A DNA stretch of 64,000 bases from Corbicula japonica (taxonomy: Eukaryota; Mollusca; Bivalvia; Venerida; Cyrenidae), in assembly GCA_038501625.1 (NCBI GenBank), contig JAZAYU010000173.1:1075253-1139252 (forward strand). The letters run 5' to 3'. The position numbers and the translations under genes are program-made. The notes beneath the pieces were generated by a model, which did not search any database, was not told where the DNA came from, and saw only the letters and a program-made list of their open reading frames with translations. Positions 1-11,934 of the stretch are shown in pieces. How positions within the stretch are numbered: position 1 is the stretch's first letter; every line of letters starts with the position of its first letter.

Positions 1-1606
1 ACCAGAGGGCCATGATGGCCCTTTATCACTGACCAGAGTACAACAAAGTTGTGTTGTACAAGACCCAACGTCTCCATATGGTGAACATTTACACGAAGTT
101 ATTTTAAAATCCAATAAGAAACAACAAATCTACAGCTTGGAAAAGAAAATGCTATTTTTCGTAACAGTGACCTTGACCTTTGACCTACCGGCATGGGTAT
201 TGTAAGCAACACATGCCTTTGTCATGGTGAACATTTATGTAAAGTTATTTTGAAATCACTTCATTCATTAGGAATTAACAGCCCAGACCAGAAAATGTTA
301 TTTTTTGTAAAGGTGACCTTGACCTTGGACCAACAGGCATGGGTACTGTACGCGAAAGTACACCTTGTCATGGTAAACATTTGAGCCAAGTTATTTTAAA
401 ATCCAATGAGAAATAACAAATTTACAGCTGGACAAGATTTTTCTATTTATAGTAACAGTGACCTAGTTTTTGACCCCAGGTGACCCATATTCAAACTCGT
501 CCAATTAATAACTGGGACATATGTCCTGACCAAGTTTCTTTACAATCTGATAATCAGAGTAAAGTGTGACCACTATAGTGTAAACAAGAAAATTCTATTT
601 TTAGTAACAGTGACCTAGTTTTTGGACCCAGATGACCCATATTCGAACTTGTCTGAGAAATCATTGGGACAAACATCCTGACCAAGTTTCATGACAATCG
701 GAGCAAAAATGTGACCTCTAGAGTGTTAACAAGAAAATTGTATTTTTAGTAACAGTGACCTAGTTTTTGGACCCAGACGACCCATATTCAAAATTGTCCC
801 AGAAATCATAGGGACAAACATCCTGACCAAGTGTCATGACAATCAGAACAAACATGTGACCGCTAGAGTGTTAACAAGAAAATTCTATTTTTAGTTACAG
901 TGACCTAGTTTTTGGACCCAGATGATCCATATTCAAACTCATCCTAGAAATCATTGGGACAAACATTCTGACCAAGTTTCATGATAACTGGAGCAAAAAT
1001 GTGACTGCTAGTGCTAACAAGAAAATTCTATTTATAGTAACAGTGACCTAGTTTTTGGACCCAGATGACCCATATTCAAACTCAGCCTAGAAATAATTGG
1101 GACAAATATCCTGACCAAGTTTCATGTTAATTGGAGCAAAAATGTGACTGCTAGAGTGTTAACAAGAAAATTCTATTTATAGTAACAGTGACCTAGTTTT
1201 TCGACCCAGATGACCCTTATTCGAACTCGTCCTAGAATTCATTGGGACAAACATCCTGACCAAGTTTCATGACAATCGGAGCAAAAATGTGACCGCTAGA
1301 GTGTTAACAAGAAAATTCTATTTTAAGTAACAGTGACCTAGTTTTTGGACGTAGATGACCCGTATTCCAATTCTTCTGACAAATCATTTGGACAAACATC
1401 CTGACCAAGTTTCATGACAATCAGAACAAAAATGTGACCGCTAGAGTGTTAACAAGAAAATTCTATTTTTAGTAACAGTGACCTAGTTTTTGGACCCTGA
1501 TGACCCATATTGCAACTCGTCCGAGAAATCATTGGGACAAACATCCTGACCAAATTTCATGACAATCGGACAAAAAATGTAACCTCTACTGCGTTATTTA
1601 CCTTGG
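1..1606. repeat. Modular tandem repeat, ~145-bp units, two variants
   Basis: Units recur about every 145 bp. Positions 1-430 hold about three units of one variant, marked by AAGTTATTTTAAAATCCAAT and TGACCTTGACCT. Positions 430-1600 hold about eight units of a second variant, marked by GTTAACAAGAAAATTCTATT followed by AGTAACAGTGACCTAGTTTT. The left edge contains the small palindrome AGGGCCATGATGGCCCT and continues outside the window. No coding capacity is conserved between units. The same family reappears at 63169-64000. This style of repeat is common in bivalve genomes, from general knowledge only; I could not search a library. Confidence 0.9.
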
Positions 1607-2140
1607 GGTTAGGGTTTAGGGTTAGGTAAAAAGGCCCATAACTCAGCCAAAAATAATCCGATCAGAAATTCCTTTGGATATGCACAATAAGTCTTGGTGA
1701 CAAACCCTCCTGTGAGGTTTCAATGAAATCCCTCAAGCGGTTTCAGTTTACGTTAGGGTTAGGGTTTAGGGTTAGGTAAAAAGGTCCATAACTCCGCCAA
1801 AAATAATCCGATCAGAAATTCCTTCGGATATGCACATCTACAATTGGTGACAAACATTCCTGTGAAGTTTCAATGAAATCCCTCAAGCGGTTTGGGAGAA
1901 GAAGCGAGGACAAGATTTTGCTTAAAAGGGCCATAACTCAGCCAAAAATAATCCGAGCAGAAATTCCTGACGATATGCACAACTAGGCTTGGTGACAAAC
2001 ATTCCTGTGAAGTTTCAAAGAAATCCCTCAAGCGGTTTATGAGGAGAAGCGAGGACAAGATTATTTCGGACAGACGGAAAGACGGACGGACGGACGGACA
2101 GTGCGATTACTATATGCCTCCCTTCGGGGGCATAAAAATA
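1607..2140. repeat. Terminal block of the modular repeat with telomere-like motifs
   Basis: Three further units of about 150 bp share GGCCATAACTCAGCCAAAAA and CCTCAAGCGGTTT. Two begin with the telomere-like string GTTAGGGTTTAGGGTTAGG. The block ends with GACGGACGGACGGACGG and a short hairpin, GCCTCCCTTCGGGGGC, followed by an A-rich stretch, which looks like the 3' end of the whole element that begins left of the window. Confidence 0.8.
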
Positions 2141-2777
2141 ATTAAGTGTCTTACGAGTCATATTATGATGCATCTTCTGCAGTTACGGGTACTTTCAGTA
2201 ATGTTTTGCAGAATAGTTCTAAATTTATTGATATATTCAATAGCTATAATGTTGAAAGAAGGTCCAGAAAATATTCATGCTTACAGTTACATCAGGGTAA
2301 CTGAACGCTTGCAATTTCTAGATAAAGGGAAGTCACTCTTTTATTACCTTTGTATTTTGATATATTTTATTCGATTTTTTTCCGAAATTTCAGAAATAAA
2401 ATATGTTTTCAATTGGGAAAAATGACAACTGCTTATGATTGGGAACAGGGCCGTTTGCTTTGGGAACACCTCCGTTTTCTGGAGGCACAGACAGTGCTGA
2501 AAAACCCCTGTCATTGTCATAGAAACTTAATAACTCCAGATTTCATGTATATACGGGACCGCATATTTTATTTCGCCGACATTCATGCTTCAACGGATCT
2601 ATCAAAAGGTATCCGAAGATAATAAACAGTGCAAAATGAAACATGACGGTAGAAAATCATGAAAATTCGGCGTTAGCATCGGTAACACTTGAGTAAAAGT
2701 AAGATGATCGGTGGAATTTGTAGAAGCCTTCCATATTATTTGCTTGCACGTGGTTGTCATTTACCGCATCGCTCGTA
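2141..2777. other. Intergenic, no supported gene
   Basis: A 90-codon open frame lies at 2350-2622. It is preceded by a pyrimidine-rich TTTCAG at about 2385 and contains AAG|GTATCC at about 2607, so an isolated exon is conceivable. I recognise no domain and no neighbouring exon, so it is not called. Confidence 0.4.
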
Positions 2778-3649
2778 CAGGGGTCAAAGTTAGGAAAATG
2801 TAAAAGCCTGAAATAAAGCTGGGGGCCGCTAGGGCCCCCCGGTGGGTCCAGGGGTCCAGGGGGCCGGAGGCCCCCGGAAGCTCCTGCATTTTAGTAAATT
2901 TCAAGGCTTATTCTTGTGTTTTCCTGAGACACAATTGCTCTAAAATATATTTTTTTCTCAACAATATATTCGTTTGTCATGATGAAAATTGACAATTGAG
3001 AATGTTTATAAATTATGTCAATCAAGCCACTGATTAGACTAAATGATATTTTCTCTCTTTTCATTACATGAAGAATCACAAGGCTACAAAACTAAATCTT
3101 ATGCTTGCGAAAAAAAATTATTATTATTTTTAAACAAACAAAATTATAAGCGTACTTTATTGTCTTAACACAGCACTCGTAATAAGCAGCGCCCGGAATA
3201 TCGGCCTTTCTAAAACAGATTTCCAACCTGTCACCGTTTTTGTCGCATTCTGAGAGCCATTCCGAATTCCATTTATTTTTGACATCTATTTCTAGCGATT
3301 TGGTATTACAATCCGATTTTAAGGACTTCATTTTCATTTTCTCATGCTCTCGATGGAGGGCCCCATTTTGCCTGATTTTACACTGATATTATGTTACGAC
3401 GAATTTGATTCGATGATTTCAGCCTAAGTTAGCCTATTATAACCCAGTTTGAGCCAATCAAATTTGATGTTAGGTACACGCGTAATTGCTAAGATAAACG
3501 AGATTCGGGTCGATATTGTTGTCGTCGTATGACTCGTCTACACTCCCCCCCCCCAGATATCTCCTCGGATTTACACGATTAGGAAAAACGACCCAAGCCG
3601 CTCCCGAAAAGCCGGAATTCAGGCATAAGCCGGAAAACTTTGACCCCTG
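2778..3649. mobile_element. hAT-like non-autonomous DNA transposon
   Basis: The ends are inverted repeats beginning CAGGGGTCAAAGTT, with similarity continuing inward for roughly 50 bp. CTCGTA flanks both sides directly (2772-2777 and 3650-3655); counting the ambiguous terminal G gives a 7-bp match. A CAGGG start with a near-8-bp duplication is typical of hAT elements. The interior holds a GC-rich block (2818-2886) and a minus-strand frame at 3092-3337. That frame has a Trp/Cys-rich segment (KWNSEWLSECD, then ADIPGAAYYECC) that vaguely resembles the N-terminal zinc-finger-like regions linked to hAT transposases. The element is too short to encode a transposase. Confidence 0.6.
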
Positions 3650-6430
3650 CTCGTATTGACCGAGAATTTATTGAAAATCTATGTTATGAAATGTGTGAGA
3701 TTGTTCTGGTTACGTCAAAAAGCGCTATACCACGGTGGACATTTTCGACTGTAGATTGAAAACTTCTGGGAATTTTTCTTCGAAGTAAACTTTTTCTGAG
3801 AGCTAGATGGATATGCAATTCAGAGCATATGAGTTATGTTGTATAAAAAAATATTTGACAAAAATTGAAATGGTTTTAGACGAAACATGTCTTTTTCAAA
3901 CGACATTTCTTCCTGACCATGTCAATGGTAAAAGAAATACTTATATTTTTTTTCATGATTTTTTATGAAAATGATTAAATTAAATGCAATGTGGTGTCTG
4001 ATTGACTGGAATTTTATTTGGACTGGGGTGGGTAGTGTCTGCAGGGGGGGGGGAGGGTACGTTCCTTCCACCTGTGGAATATTTCTGTTAAATTTTCAAC
4101 ATATTTTGGTGATTTTCATATTGGGCACAGGCCTCGACCAAAATAATTTGATGAATTTTATTTGTAGTAACACATGCTGAATTCATAGTCAAAATTTGGT
4201 TTTGGTCGAGAAGTGTGCCCATATTGAAATCCTTTAAAATCTGCTCTGAAAATGGAAAAAAATTAATGTATACATATTTTTCTCATTTTAAACAATTTTG
4301 AAGACCTGTTATCCAACTGCACTAACAGTGTTTGATATAAAACTATAAGATATCGAAAATACAACAATTTATGTATTCAAAGGTGTTAAAATTTGTGATA
4401 TGTAACAAAGCTTAAAATTTTTAATATTTTTAGGCCAATATTAGACCTTCGTGAACCTGCTCCTTTTTGTCACTGTTGGTTGATTTGAAAGTTTCATTTG
4501 CTAAAGATTAAATAAAGTGAATGGTACATGTAGCATTAAAGCAAAAGGTGTGGCTTTAAGTAAAGCAGTGATTTATTATGAACAGCATTCTGTCAATTAA
4601 CCTTTCCCGCAACTTCTCAATGGAAATATTGGTCGCCTGCAATCCTTTTTGAAATGTGAAAATATTCAGTTTTTCATGCGACTATCTTCATTAACATGAT
4701 GGACAGCAAAACAATAGATGACAAGTGAGAGATATCTGTCTTAATCGAAATGTATGGAAATCTCCAAATCATTAGTTTTACTCGACAGGTTATTTGGTTG
4801 TACTCTGGAGGGTTGGCAATTATTTAGTTTAGTTTATGTTAGACTGCACTTGAATATGTATAATAAAGTAGCCACATTTGAATCTACTGGCCAGGTATCA
4901 ATTTTCCTACCGGTAACATACTAACAATATTCATGAAAAATAATGAAACAGGTTGGAATTCATGGATCTTTTTAGTGTTTCTTCCTGTGGCAGTATAAAT
5001 TCTAATAATTTGTGCAAAATCTTACTTTTCATTAACATTTTTTACATAATTAATGCCTTAGTGACTGCCACTTTAATTCTGTGTAGTCGATTCATTAGAA
5101 GCCGACAAATATAATAAGAGATCAGTGAAAACAAACCCAGACAAGCACAACCTTTACTGTAATAAAGACAGCAATAAATGGACTTGTAATAGCATCAGCA
5201 ATAAATGGACAGGTCCAGAATGCAGTGATTCAGATTGGAAATCAGATATCAAGGACAGGTGTCATAAATACCTAATTTTTCTTTGGCCATTTTGTCCTAA
5301 ATACCTCAAAAACATTAGGACACTTATTCAATATTGATAAGACAAACACTTCTTGACTTATGATAACATTTACAGAGTCTTAATAGTGGTCGAAATTAGC
5401 GCTAGCCCGACAGCAAAAAACTAGTAGATTCTCTCTGGGGCTTGTTAAAATTCCCAATTTACCAGCCCGACATGCTTTTGAGATTCAGATCGTTGAAAAA
5501 TCATTGTTCTTTCATTTTCAGATTAGTAAACAAACTTTTGAGCCGCTTATTTCATGCAGAAATCGGTCGCTTGTATCAATGTGTAATTCGCGCTAAATTG
5601 ATAATAAATATGTTTGCTAAGTTCTATGAGAAAATTAATAACCATCGAAAATATAATAGACCAATAGCTACATGTATAAATTCCATCTTCAGCTTTTTTC
5701 CAATCCCTTCCTAAAACATCCTTATTTATTTAAGAGCAATCAACACCTGTTTGAACACCTGTGTGATCAGCGTTGTATATTTCATGGTCACTGCTGTTTA
5801 TTCACATCAAAAAACAACACCGACGAGTAGTATTGATTTTTTGGAGATCAAAGGTGTCGGGCTGAGTAAAGAAAAATGTGATCATACGACGGTGTTTTTG
5901 ATTTATAAGAGATTGCCTCATTTGTCAACACTCAGCCAAAAATTGAAGATTGCTCGAAAAAAGTAGGGTTGTATAATCAAAACATGCTGGAAATTTATAC
6001 CAATTGCCTAGAGAATGAAATTTTTTCTACAGAATGAATAGGTGTTGAATGACATTTATGTTTTATCTCAGCGTCTGGGCGAACGAAATACACGTGGTTA
6101 ACATCGGCAGTGATCGACCCTTACAGATATTGGATACTGGAAGCGTAGCGTGACGTAGTAGCCGGTGCGTGTAGGTTATAAATTTTTACAGCGTTTAGGT
6201 GACTCGGATCACGCTTGTTTGTCATTTCATACCAGTTTCGTACTAAAGGGGCGAAGAGTTTTATTGTTGTCATAATTATTGCAAAAACCATCGGCCAATT
6301 AGTCCTGAGAATGGATTTTTCATCGGCCCATTTGTCTTAGAGATCATTTTTTATCGGCCATTAGAGAATTATATCGGCGATTCTCCGATGGCCGACGCCA
6401 ATCTGAATCACTGAGAATGCCCCCGTATTG
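3650..6430. other. Intergenic, no gene seen
   Basis: The stretch is AT-rich and has only short unrelated open frames. A G-run occurs near 4042. At 6290-6400 the phrase ATCGGCCA is repeated several times. I see nothing else that can be named. Confidence 0.5.
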
Positions 6431-7440
6431 ACCATTTCGAAATTAGCGTCTAAACTACGGAAGTCGGTATTTCCGTACAATCGGTCAGGGGGGTACGCTA
6501 GCACAACTATTTGTACGCGACAAAGGCTTTTCTATATATGGGATATTTGCCTTTCGCGTACAACCCAGTTAGCATTCATATCAATGCGGAAAATTTTCCT
6601 TCTATTTCTATATGCCGCCGATCGGAATTTGATCGCAATGTTGGCGGTTCCATAAAGCATCTTAAACCATATGTAACTTTAAAAAATTTACATACCTGAA
6701 AAGCCACATTCAAGTAGAATCAATATATGTAATCCTTTATAAATAACGGTTTTGTTTTTTATGCAAAACTCTTTTAAACCTCCACCCATGTCAACAAATT
6801 TCGATTTCCGCACTTCAAGTTTACCTGACTCACGACGTCACGTTTATCGATAAATAACAGAATTTAAATCGGGTCGATTTCCACCACAGTTTTGATCGTA
6901 ACTGCTTGAGACGTAAAGAACAGACATCTGTAAAAAGTCAGTATGATAATGGGTCTGTGCTTGCAGTCGAATTATTGAGACTAGGGGGTACGTGTATGTA
7001 TGACGGCATTGCAGCTATGCGTAAAATTAATCATATATTTTTTTTTTATTAAAATCAACATTTTTTTCAAAGGACAGTTACTGAATATGTAACAATATAT
7101 TAAATGACAAGAGAAATAATTTCGTTTTATGTAACTTTATCAGTTCTCTCAGTTAAAAATTGGGATAGTGACGCTAGCTTCGTCTGTGAATGCTGATAAA
7201 GAATGAGAAAATTTTACATTTATTAGTACCTACATTAGATATTTTTTATGGCAAGTTACAATTTATAGATAAAACAAATAAAAATATAAAATGTGTAAAT
7301 GTTTTCGCCAATTTCAACATTTAACCCTTGTAAAACAAGTTTTTCTCAATACGCTCTATATATCGCCATTATCGGCAACCCCCCTGACCAAAGTACGATC
7401 GGTACCGGAAAACGGGCTAAAATGGTAATTTCGAAATCGA
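6431..7440. repeat. Diverged inverted-repeat element (possible MITE)
   Basis: The left edge (ATTTCGAAATTA, then GGTCAGGGGGG) is found in the same order on the opposite strand at the right edge (about 7380-7435). Spacing between the two blocks is similar, but the sequence between them has drifted. No target duplication is recognisable and no coding region is preserved inside. Confidence 0.4.
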
Positions 7441-8615
7441 GAATGTTCTGGTCTGTATCGTACGAGTACACCAAAATCCTAAACCCTGTCAATTTATCAG
7501 ATATCAATTGTATCGTTATACTGTAGCTACTGCAACCTATTCTTTATTTTAACAGTAGAAAAAAAAGTTTCTACAAGACATTTTAGGTGTTTTTTACGGG
7601 GACCCTAAGGAACTTGGGGTGCAAAAAGAAAACACTTGCAGTTTGGTTTTTAATTTCAATAGTGAATAGCTGGGCCTCATAAAAAATATGTAGACCCTTA
7701 TTTTAAGCTCTATCAGTATTGCTATTTTGCAGATATGCAAACATTACGCTTCTTCACTTTTATACACTCTTTAAATTCTTACTTTTTTTAAATATCAAAA
7801 ATGTTTGACGGGCCAGAAAACCCAACCTCAACCAAAATTTTCCGAGTTTATGTCTTTCGGTTCCAGTAAATGAAAGCTCGGAAAATATTCTTCTAGTTAA
7901 TATGCTCAATAAAACTTGATACCTTCTTTTGGTTGTCTTCAGACATTGCGATGTATTTTGGTGCGAATGTTTTACCGTCAAAAACGTGGGTTGTCCCTCT
8001 ATTTTAAAATGGCGCACAAAGGAAAGATCACTGCGTATGGACGCCGGTTGTTAGAGGTTCTCTGATTGGCTGACTCTTCTACCTTTGTTATTCTTAATTA
8101 TGTTTTCTAAAAAACTGCATTAAATTTATATCCGTTTAACAGCCGAAATACAAATTTATATATTTACCATTTGTTAAAAAAACTCAATCTCAGTTGGTTT
8201 TAAAAAAAAAAAGGAAAACAGTGCCCTTTAATTACGTCACTTTGCGCCAAACTTCAGGAGCGTAGCTCCAATGTATAAAACACAGTTCACGGTCCAAGGC
8301 ATGACCTGTGTACGTTGGCGCTAGGAACACTGGGATAGAAACTACTTTTAGGGCGGAGCTACGACCCTGCTGCACTGCATTTAAGAATCGGGGTTGCTTT
8401 ATGTCATCAGCAGACGCTATAGAACATGGAAAATTCGTGAAGTTTTATTTATTTTTTACAATTAAAATAGGAAAAGCGTCAACAACATTAAACTTGTTTC
8501 GTTTTAAATCTCTATACCACTAAAGCCTCCTATAGTTAATCAATATCGACCATTTTAAGTTTCGATGAAAGCGGCCATCACTCGGATTTTAAAACACCAT
8601 CCTTTACAGGCACTC
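7441..8615. other. Intergenic, no gene seen
   Basis: The stretch is AT-rich with homopolymer runs. An 85-codon minus-strand frame at 7760-8017 has no recognisable domain and is not called. Confidence 0.45.
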
Positions 8616-8715
8616 TGACGTCATAACTTTCATTTTGACGTCATAACTTTCATTTTGACGTCATAACTTTCATTTTGACGTCATAACTTTCATTTTAACG
8701 TCATAACTTTCATTT
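8616..8715. promoter_or_regulatory. 20-bp tandem repeat carrying CRE palindromes
   Basis: Five head-to-tail 20-bp units, TGACGTCATAACTTTCATTT. The first four contain a perfect cAMP response element palindrome TGACGTCA (8616, 8636, 8656, 8676), and the fifth has TAACGTCA. TGACGTCA is the established CREB/ATF site. Whether this array acts as an enhancer is inference, and no gene is recognised within several kilobases. Confidence 0.75.
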
Positions 8716-9829
8716 GCACTTTTGTGGCAAAAGATTTAGACAACATATACCATCAATTTGAGTTTAATTGTGAAAAATGTGTTACTCTTATGATAATTAT
8801 ACATTATGGACTTGTCAAGACCTTATTGAGTCGCTAACTTTCTTACTGGATAATATGAATTAGGCTATGCCTAGTTGCGGCAAAAGCCTTAAATGCCATT
8901 AAAAAAATAATAAATTGCTTGTAAACAAAGCCAGTTTTTAGATTTAGAGCTGCAGATTTTCAGATTTGGGGTCAATTTTGAGATCGATGTCCATAAATCC
9001 AAAAAAAATGGGGAGGGGTAGGAGGTAGAGAATTTCTGAGAAACGGCTTGCAAAGAGATACAATTCTCTAAAATCGGAAGATTAGAAATTTATATAATAA
9101 AATGGAAATTGCTCTTTTAAAAGACACAGAAAGGATTAAAGAAATAGACAGAGGTGTTGTCAATAAATTTAATTTTAAGTGGTTAGAAGTCAAAGTGGAC
9201 TAAATCTATTCTTATCGAAGTTGATTACGTTACGCTTGCTTCTCTTGGTCTGGTGTTCTGCAAACTTTGCAAAAAAGAAATGTTGTTTTTAGACAAAAAG
9301 CTTTTTGCTTTTAAACAAGTTCACATACTTGTTATGCATACATATATCTTGTTTTCTAGACAGAGATTAAAAAGGAATAAATATTACTGTAAGAGAATTT
9401 TTCATTTGTATATCAATAAATAGAAGATGATGATACTCTCAATGAGAAAAAAAAACATTGCAGGAGATTGGGTTCTAAGCCCACCAAAACAGCTAGAAAC
9501 CAGGAGCTTCCGGGGGCTAACGCGGCCCCCTTGATCCCCGGTGCATAGTCCTCTTTTTTCACAATTTGCTGTTGGCAGCCCTGTAGATAACTGATTCAAC
9601 ATAAAATACTGGTAATTTCTGTGCGCAAAGTTTACCTTAATGAACATGAGTTCTAACTACTTATTTATTATATAACAACATTTTAGTTACAAACATAATT
9701 TTACCAATTGGATTTTACATGGATTAATCACAATAATAAAAATAGTTAATTTGCTTAAATCATATGTACATTATCTGGCATGAACATTTTCTCTTTACAA
9801 GCTAATGGAGAACTTTGCAAGCAAATGAA
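8716..9829. other. Intergenic; GC-rich fragment at 9495-9545
   Basis: Mostly AT-rich without a gene. The phrase CAGGAGCTTCCGGGGGC near 9502 is the reverse complement of the GC-rich block inside the hAT-like element near 2870-2886, so a fragment of the same family lies here in the opposite orientation. Confidence 0.5.
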
Positions 9830-9903
9830 CTAGTCTGGTACCCGTCGTACTATCAAACAGTACGGGTGATAACATAGTGTTAGGGGCAGGTAATCCAGAC
9901 TAG
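9830..9903. mobile_element. 74-bp MITE with perfect 8-bp target duplication
   Basis: The inverted termini are CTAGTCTGG and CCAGACTAG. CAAATGAA occurs directly on both sides (9822-9829 and 9904-9911). An internal hairpin pairs ACCCGT...GTAC with GTACGGGT. An 8-bp duplication fits hAT-type mobilisation. At 74 bp it is exceptionally small. Confidence 0.75.
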
Positions 9904-9911
9904 CAAATGAA

Positions 9912-11895
9912 CAAGAAAAATATGAAAATATTGGAGGCTTGGTTTCATTGAGCCTGTTCATGTGCACTGATGAATGTTATACAGTGTGACTTTTAGTTAT
10001 TTCAGCCTATTTACACACATTAGTTCAATTCAAACTTTATTTATTTTCAGAGCTAACAACACTGAACAGTAACCACCATGTTATTTTATAGTTCTTTACA
10101 AGTTTTGTGATCAGTTTGTCATACAGTTGTTTTCATTTCATACCAAAAAAATGAAAAATGCATATCAGGAATGGCCACATCCAGCATACACAGCCTCCCC
10201 ACACAGCCAAAGAGTGTTTGCATGATGGAGCCTCTACTAGAAATATGACAAGGAATTCTGATCTCTGCATTTAGGCATTAAATTTTTTTTTTAATTTGAC
10301 TCTCAAATATGTTTAAGCTTTCCCCAAAATTAATTTGCTAAATGATGATGAAAGAAGCACAATAGAGATAGATGAGTTTTTTCAGATTTATTAACCTTTT
10401 TTCCAAACACCATTTTCCTACAGTCATTTTGCATTAACAGGCAGTTGGAGAATATTAACAAAATCCCATGTTGTCAGTTTTCATGACAACAATAAGCAAG
10501 ATCATCTATAAATGATTTTATAGAGGTGTGTTCTCAACACGACGTGTAGCTGATTGATCACATGATATTGTGTTGATCTTATGGGAAAAGTTTGCACTTC
10601 TCATTTTGAACATCTCAGTATGATTGCCTATCTTTTCTGTATAGGTCTTCCTGCAACTACTTCTCTAGTGATCTTGCTGATTTATGTTTGATGTAATGTT
10701 CAGAGAGACCTCTTCAAGAGAATTTTATCTTTGCAAAATAATCCTTTTTTTCAAGTTCTATATTATGTTTATGCCCTTGCATGTCACACATGTGATCTGT
10801 GTGTTAAGGTTAGAATTACAAAATTATCCACTTGTATTTGTATTTTTATCGTTCTTTAATGAGAAAAGTTGCATATTTCACTTTTTTGTGTGGGTTATGT
10901 CATCCTTTAATTATTTTGATCCTAGAGTGATTGAAATTAGAAAATTCTAATACGCAAAACAATGGCTGTACTGCATACTTTTTTATTGGCTATGCAGAGA
11001 TTTTGATTTCTTATTGACTTTGTCTGACATGAATATTTTAATTTGTAGTGCTGAAAGGCCAGATAATATCAATGATATGAAGGTCATACACTCCCCCATA
11101 CAGATGGCAAGTAATTGAACAGAAAATCTTCCAAAAAATATATAATAGTCTCAAAGGTTGGGAAAATAAAGCCTGTCTTCTTTAACTTTGGTGAAGCTGC
11201 ATAATTTGTATATTTGTGAATAATACACATAAATTTGAGTAATAACTGTGATACAGAAAGGAATCTTTGAAATCACAGGAAAAAACACACACATGAAAAT
11301 AGACTATTTGATTTAGTCTATCTATGGACTGGAAATGCATTTAAATGTGTATGCCTTCAGGGACTGTAAATGTAAATTACTGTCTGTGCCATTAAGCCAG
11401 ACACAAAAGTCAAAACAAATGTGTATACATCCCAAATGATAAGCAGTACAGATATATACTAAAAAGATTTCGATGTACAAAGCTGTCTGGGAGTCTATCC
11501 AATGATAAAGACTGTGTGATAGTCTTCCAGAATCTAGTTTTTAGCTGAAACCCAACTCTCCACAGTGGAGATTAGAAGCAGACGGCGTGAATGTTTGGGT
11601 GTGCAGGCATTCGTTTTGGAATTGAAAAACTGTGAACCAAGAAAACTACTTTATTGTAAGACAATTTAATTGTATAAACTTCAAGGTTTTTTAAGATGGG
11701 CATTGAAAATAATTATCTTCTAGATAAATTTAAATTTTCGTTTAAATATCTTAAAAAAAGATTTCAACTTCCGGCCCAATGGCCGCCAAAAAAGGACACG
11801 GGTTTATACCCCTCTAACATTGTCTAAACAATAATTACATACGATTTTTGAATAAATTTGATTGTTTTTAAATAAAAATACGTGTAACCTATAAG
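9912..11895. other. Intergenic; partial dispersed repeats
   Basis: 9915-9975 resembles the SINE-like family seen at 40389 (TTGAGCCTGTTCAT). 10145-10215 is the reverse complement of the tail of the repeat at 13005-13340 (AGCCTCCCCACACAGCC). The remainder is AT-rich with short frames such as 10684-10950 that I do not recognise. Confidence 0.5.
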
Positions 11896-11933
11896 CGGCA
11901 ACGCCCGGGCGCTTCGCGCCCGGGCTTTTGCCG
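11896..11933. repeat. GC-rich perfect hairpin at retroelement junction
   Basis: GCCCGGGCGC (11903-11912) and GCGCCCGGGC (11916-11925) form a perfect 10-bp stem with a 3-base loop TTC. An outer stem pairs CGGCAA with TTGCCG. The hairpin abuts the 5' breakpoint of the reverse-transcriptase fragment. Confidence 0.8.
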
Positions 11934-11934
11934 T

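Noticed and set aside
2350..2622. Possible isolated exon (90 codons) with splice-like flanks
   Set aside because: No recognisable domain and no partner exon; splice-like strings are common by chance in AT-rich DNA.
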